A DNA stretch of 64,000 nucleotides from Hymenobacter psychrotolerans DSM 18569 (GTDB taxonomy: Bacteria > Bacteroidota > Bacteroidia > Cytophagales > Hymenobacteraceae), in NCBI RefSeq assembly GCF_900142395.1, contig NZ_FRAS01000004.1, positions 124,001-188,000 of the forward strand. The letters are read 5' to 3'. Of this stretch, positions 61,070 through 64,000 are shown piece after piece. Made by a program: the position numbers and the translations under genes. Numbering within the stretch: the stretch's first letter is position 1; the number at the start of each line of letters is the position of its first letter. Under the pieces are notes generated by a model, which was given only the letters and a program-made list of their open reading frames with translations, was not told the origin of the DNA and ran no database searches.

Positions 61070-61513
61070 TTATTCAGCTACTACGTTGAAACGTACTTTG
61101 TGCTTCACCTCGCGGTGCAGGTCAACGGTAGCGGTATATTCGCCGGCCGAGCTAGGCTCCTGGTCGAACGAGAGGCGCTTACGCTCCACGTCGATGCCTT
61201 TGGCTTTCAGGGCCTCAGCCAGCTGCAGCGTGGTTACGCGGCCAAAGATTTTGCCGCTTTCACCCACTTTAGCCGGGATGTCCAGTACCACGTCACCGAT
61301 TTTGTCAGCTACTGCCTGAGCATCAGCTTTAACCTTGTCGGCTTTGTGAGCAGCCTGACGAATATTTTCGGCTACGATTTTCTTGTTCGATTTGTCGGCC
61401 AGAACGGCCAGACCCTGCGGGAGCAGGTAGTTGCGACCGAAGCCGGGCTTCACCGTTACGGTGTCGTTCTTGTAGCCCAGGCCCTTTACGTCGTCTTTCA
61501 GAATTACTTCCAT
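61070..61513 (-). CDS. rplI: 50S ribosomal protein bL9
   Basis: 147 residues. The N-terminal rRNA-binding domain has MEVILKDDVKGLGYKNDTVTVKPGFGRNYLLPQGLA, followed by the long central helix (NIRQAAHKADKVKADAQAVADKI) and the C-terminal domain (GKIFGRVTTLQLAEALKAKGIDVERKRL). Last gene of the rpsF-rpsR-rplI operon, 21 bp after rpsR, the usual order in bacteria. Confidence 0.97.
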   Translation of the reverse strand: MEVILKDDVKGLGYKNDTVTVKPGFGRNYLLPQGLAVLADKSNKKIVAENIRQAAHKADKVKADAQAVADKIGDVVLDIPAKVGESGKIFGRVTTLQLAEALKAKGIDVERKRLSFDQEPSSAGEYTATVDLHREVKHKVRFNVVAE

Positions 61514-61534
61514 GTCAGTACTACGGTTGGGGGG

Positions 61535-61786
61535 TTACTTCAGCGAGTCGGTTACGTAAGGCATCAGTGCCAGGTGGCGGGCTTTAGCTACAGCCTGAGC
61601 CACTTTACGCTGGAACTTGAGGCTGGTGCCCGTGATACGGCGGGGCAGAATGCGGCCCTGCTCGTTCACGAACTTCAGCAGGAAGTTCGGATCCTTGTAA
61701 TCAACGTACTTGATGCCGTTTTTCTTGAAGCGGCAGTATTTCTTGCGGGTATCCTGCTTGTGGATACGTTCGTTGGCGAGACTCAT
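61535..61786 (-). CDS. rpsR: 30S ribosomal protein bS18
   Basis: 83 residues from the chosen start (MSLANERIHKQDTRKKYCRFKK); an ATG six codons earlier (61804) would overlap the end of rpsF. Family blocks are KYVDYKDPNFLLKFVNEQGRILPRRITGTSLKFQRKVAQAVAKARHLALMPY. bS18 pairs with bS6 on the 30S platform. In Bacteroidota these two, with bS21, are reported to cover the anti-Shine-Dalgarno end of 16S rRNA, which explains the scarcity of Shine-Dalgarno sites before the genes here. Confidence 0.95.
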   Translation of the reverse strand: MSLANERIHKQDTRKKYCRFKKNGIKYVDYKDPNFLLKFVNEQGRILPRRITGTSLKFQRKVAQAVAKARHLALMPYVTDSLK

Positions 61787-61796
61787 CTTCTTAGGC

Positions 61797-62168
61797 TTAG
61801 GCAACGGCTTCCGATTGTTTAGCTTTCTGCTGGTTCATTTCGCCTTTGCGGCGACGCTCACCGTAAGCTACGGCGTGCTTGTCCAGAACGGTGGTCAGGA
61901 AGCGGATGATACGTTCGTCACGACGGAAAGCGAGTTCCAGCGTGTCTACAATGTTGCCCGAGCCAGTGAACTCCACGAGGAAGTAGTAGCCGGTGTTTTT
62001 CTTCTGAATCGGGTACGCCAGCTTTTTGAGGCCCCAAGATTCAGTGTTGATGATGTCGGCGCCATTTTCCTTAAGCACCTGCGAGAACTTCTCGACCGTC
62101 TCTTGCACCTGGCTCTCGTTCAGAACGGGAGTCAAAATGAAGACCGTCTCGTAATTTCTTACTTCCAT
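61797..62168 (-). CDS. rpsF: 30S ribosomal protein bS6
   Basis: 123 residues, starting [28 protein letters not shown] at 62168. Central blocks: [31 protein letters not shown] and [27 protein letters not shown]. The frame is open 26 residues further upstream, but that stretch contains the promoter. First gene of the operon. No Shine-Dalgarno-like sequence precedes the ATG. Confidence 0.96.
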   Translation of the reverse strand: MEVRNYETVFILTPVLNESQVQETVEKFSQVLKENGADIINTESWGLKKLAYPIQKKNTGYYFLVEFTGSGNIVDTLELAFRRDERIIRFLTTVLDKHAVAYGERRRKGEMNQQKAKQSEAVA

Positions 62169-62214
62169 TACGACGGGGTTGAAAATTATTGTGTGAAAAA
62201 ACTCAATGAGCCGG

Positions 62215-62222
62215 CAAAGATA
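62215..62222 (-). promoter_or_regulatory. -7 box of the rpsF operon
   Basis: Minus strand TATCTTTG, exact consensus, 46 bp before the rpsF ATG. No good TTG at -33. Confidence 0.5.
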
Positions 62223-62487
62223 CGGTTTTTCCGTTGCGAAATGCACGGATTTGTATAAATAGCAGGAATATAGTTCGCGGTAACGAATTGGCGTTCAACG
62301 AGCAGAATAAAGGCTGTAGCTCTTACCATTAGGAGTAAGGGACACGTAAAGCAGTGAGAACGGCCTTTTACTCAGGTTTGCTGAATTGTGTTAGCTAAAG
62401 TGCCGGGGCTCACAGAACGAGGAGCAGGAACATCATTTTAGAATGTTTCTAAGCAAGGCTAAATGGGCTAATTTTCGCCCAAGCAGG
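62223..62487. other. Intergenic stretch between rpsF and actA
   Basis: The rpsF and actA genes diverge across about 400 bp. Apart from the two promoters, it contains a weak CTTAC/GTAAG hairpin within an AAAGGC/GCCTTT pair (about 62310-62370). No open frame or clear RNA gene was seen. Confidence 0.5.
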
Positions 62488-62518
62488 TTTGTTCTCTGGG
62501 TTTCCCAACCTACATTTG
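62488..62518 (+). promoter_or_regulatory. actA promoter
   Basis: TTTG (62488-62491), 19 nt, TACATTTG (62511-62518): full Bacteroidota consensus. Predicted leader about 45 nt to the ATG at 62567. Confidence 0.6.
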
Positions 62519-62566
62519 TGGCCTTGAAGCACCCCCCGCGTTTCTTTTTCCCAGTCATATTGTGCT

Positions 62567-63910
62567 ATGAATAGCATCCGACTTCGTCCCCTTTCCCGCC
62601 TCTTTCTCGCTCTCTTCCTGACGTTTGCTGCCGTAGGTAACACTTCGGCACAGGACGTGGGAGCAGCTCCCGATGTGAGCAAAGAAGGTGTGGCACCCGG
62701 CGCTACGGCCGCCGCTACTCCCGCCACGGCGGCCGCTCCCGCTGCTGGCGGTGGCGACGCTGCTGCTATTGCCGCCGGCGACGCACTCTTTAAAGGCAAC
62801 TGCGCCCAGTGCCACGCCATCAACGATGTGGTGGTGGGTCCGGCGCTGGCCGGCATTAGCAAGCGCCGCCCGGTTTCCTGGCTGATTCCCTGGATCAAGA
62901 ACTCCAGCAAGATGGTAGCCGCCGGCGACGAGTACGCCGTGAAAATCTTCAACCAGTACCAGAAGCAGCAGATGCCCAGCTTCCAACTGAGCGACGCTGA
63001 GGTTACTTCTATTCTGGCTTACATCACGGCGGAAGAAGGTAAGGGCGGTGCTGATACCAAACTCACTCCGAATAGCGGCGACAATGCTGCCGTTGATGGT
63101 ACGGCGGCTGCTAACGGCGAGGCCGACGGTGGCAAGTACATGGACATCCTGCTGATTGTATTGGTAGTAGTGCTGATTGTACTGGTAGTAACGCTGGTTA
63201 TCATCGCCAATATCATGAAGGACGTGCTGCGTGGCCGCAAGGACCTCGACGGCCGCGACGTAGAAATTCTGGAGCAACGCACCGACTGGAGCCGCCTGTA
63301 TAAGTCGCCGGTATTGCGTGGCATTGCCGGGGTGGTATTCGTGCTGGCCGTGCTGTACACTTCGGTGCAGGGCGCTATGGGAGTAGGTCTGCAGCAGGGC
63401 TACCAGCCGACACAGCCTATTGCCTTCTCGCACAAGCTGCACGCCGGTGAAAACCAGATCAACTGCGCCTATTGCCACACTTCGGTGTACAAGAGCAAGT
63501 CGGCTAACATTCCTTCGGCCAACATCTGTATGAACTGCCACTCGCAGGTGAAAACGGAGTCGCCGGAAATCAAGAAAATTTACCGTGCTATTGAGCGCAA
63601 GCAGCCTATTCAGTGGGTGCGCGTGCACAACCTGCCCGACCTGGCTTACTTCAACCACTCGCAGCACACGCAAGTCGGCGGTATCGAGTGCCAGACTTGC
63701 CACGGCCCTATCCAGAACATGGAAGTAGTGTATCAGTATTCGCCGCTCACGATGGGCTGGTGCATTAACTGCCACCGCGAAACGCCGCTCAACACGAAAG
63801 GCAACGGCTACTACAACAACCTCGTGAAGCTGCACGACAGCGCTAACGGTGCTGCACCGTTTACGGTATCGTCGAACGGCGGCACTGAGTGCTCGAAGTG
63901 CCACTACTAA
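62567..63910 (+). CDS. actA: Alternative complex III multiheme cytochrome c subunit ActA
   Basis: A 447-residue c-type cytochrome, the electron-transfer subunit of alternative complex III (quinol to cytochrome c/oxidase). A signal peptide ends near TSA-Q29. An Ala/Pro-rich linker leads to a monoheme cytochrome domain (CAQCH at 80-84, with a Met ligand likely in QQQMPSF). A TM helix at about 192-215 and a second near 252-270 follow, then five more CXXCH motifs (CAYCH, CMNCH, CQTCH, CINCH, CSKCH), the pentaheme part typical of ActA. Six hemes in total suggest fusion of a monoheme domain to ActA. The rest of the act operon must lie beyond the right edge. Confidence 0.9.
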   Translation: MNSIRLRPLSRLFLALFLTFAAVGNTSAQDVGAAPDVSKEGVAPGATAAATPATAAAPAAGGGDAAAIAAGDALFKGNCAQCHAINDVVVGPALAGISKRRPVSWLIPWIKNSSKMVAAGDEYAVKIFNQYQKQQMPSFQLSDAEVTSILAYITAEEGKGGADTKLTPNSGDNAAVDGTAAANGEADGGKYMDILLIVLVVVLIVLVVTLVIIANIMKDVLRGRKDLDGRDVEILEQRTDWSRLYKSPVLRGIAGVVFVLAVLYTSVQGAMGVGLQQGYQPTQPIAFSHKLHAGENQINCAYCHTSVYKSKSANIPSANICMNCHSQVKTESPEIKKIYRAIERKQPIQWVRVHNLPDLAYFNHSQHTQVGGIECQTCHGPIQNMEVVYQYSPLTMGWCINCHRETPLNTKGNGYYNNLVKLHDSANGAAPFTVSSNGGTECSKCHY

Positions 63911-64000
63911 TCCCATAGGGTCTTGAAAGACCGGCACTCAGACCAACCGCTGAAGCCGGTCATTCAGGACCCAAATTCTTTAAAAAGCACACTTAGAGAC

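Noticed and set aside
62310..62370. Weak hairpin in the rpsF-actA gap as a second small RNA
   Set aside because: Short stems, no clear terminator T-tract and no own promoter box.
1..64000. tRNA, rRNA, insertion sequences, phage genes
   Set aside because: No T-loop or cloverleaf pattern, rRNA segment, transposase, integrase or phage protein was seen on reading the sequence.

Overview
The window looks like a chromosomal segment of a high-GC Bacteroidota, most probably Hymenobacter or a close relative in Hymenobacteraceae/Cytophagales. This is inferred from gene content, not from a database match. The signs are: three SusC/SusD outer-membrane pairs; PorQ of the type IX secretion system; the start of an alternative complex III (ActA) locus; GSCFA and ComB family proteins; an RF2 gene with a programmed frameshift; many -7 promoter boxes of the Bacteroidota type TAnnTTTG, several with a TTTG 19-20 nt upstream; and GC-rich stem-loop repeats between genes. 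No rRNA, tRNA, CRISPR array, phage or insertion sequence was seen.

Layout. 1-4.1 kb: the end of lon, an array of five palindromes spaced exactly 42 bp, porQ, hslU and an SDR oxidoreductase. 4.1-19.6 kb: three SusC/SusD pairs, two on the minus strand and one diverging on the plus strand, plus an extra lipoprotein and no degradative enzymes or regulators. 19.7-28.4 kb: mostly minus-strand housekeeping genes (prfB with +1 frameshift, ilvE, cobalamin adenosyltransferase, a MacB/LolD-type ATPase, a large membrane/repeat protein, gatC, plsC, Nudix). 28.4-28.8 kb holds a candidate structured small RNA with its own promoter box and terminator. 29-32.3 kb: rnhB and a three-gene signalling operon (stand-alone zinc-binding CZB protein, CHASE3 histidine kinase, response regulator). 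32.4-35.6 kb: gcvT, comB, a MazG-like gene and dtd, separated by three hairpin elements, two of them large nested inverted repeats. 35.6-42.8 kb: a GT-C-like membrane protein, a degenerate SGNH lipoprotein next to a FadL-type porin, mltG, and an XRE/short-chain-acyl-CoA-type regulator. 43-46.2 kb: aceB and aceA (glyoxylate shunt), divergent from that regulator, with a perfect promoter overlapped by a candidate operator. 46.2-64 kb: a heptapeptide-repeat remnant, rnd, an M14 peptidase, queA, a lipoprotein-anchored methyltransferase, two similar lipoproteins, priA, a GSCFA protein with a very long basic disordered tail, the rpsF-rpsR-rplI operon, and a six-heme ActA.

How the genes work together. 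The clearest units are aceB-aceA with the divergent regulator (acetate/fatty-acid carbon use), the CZB-kinase-response regulator operon, the SusCD pairs (TonB-dependent nutrient import), the SGNH/FadL pair (lipid handling at the outer membrane), and rpsF-rpsR-rplI. The most unusual signals are non-coding: the 42-bp palindrome array, the putative small RNA, and the nested inverted repeats whose outer arms copy the stop-codon ends of neighbouring genes.
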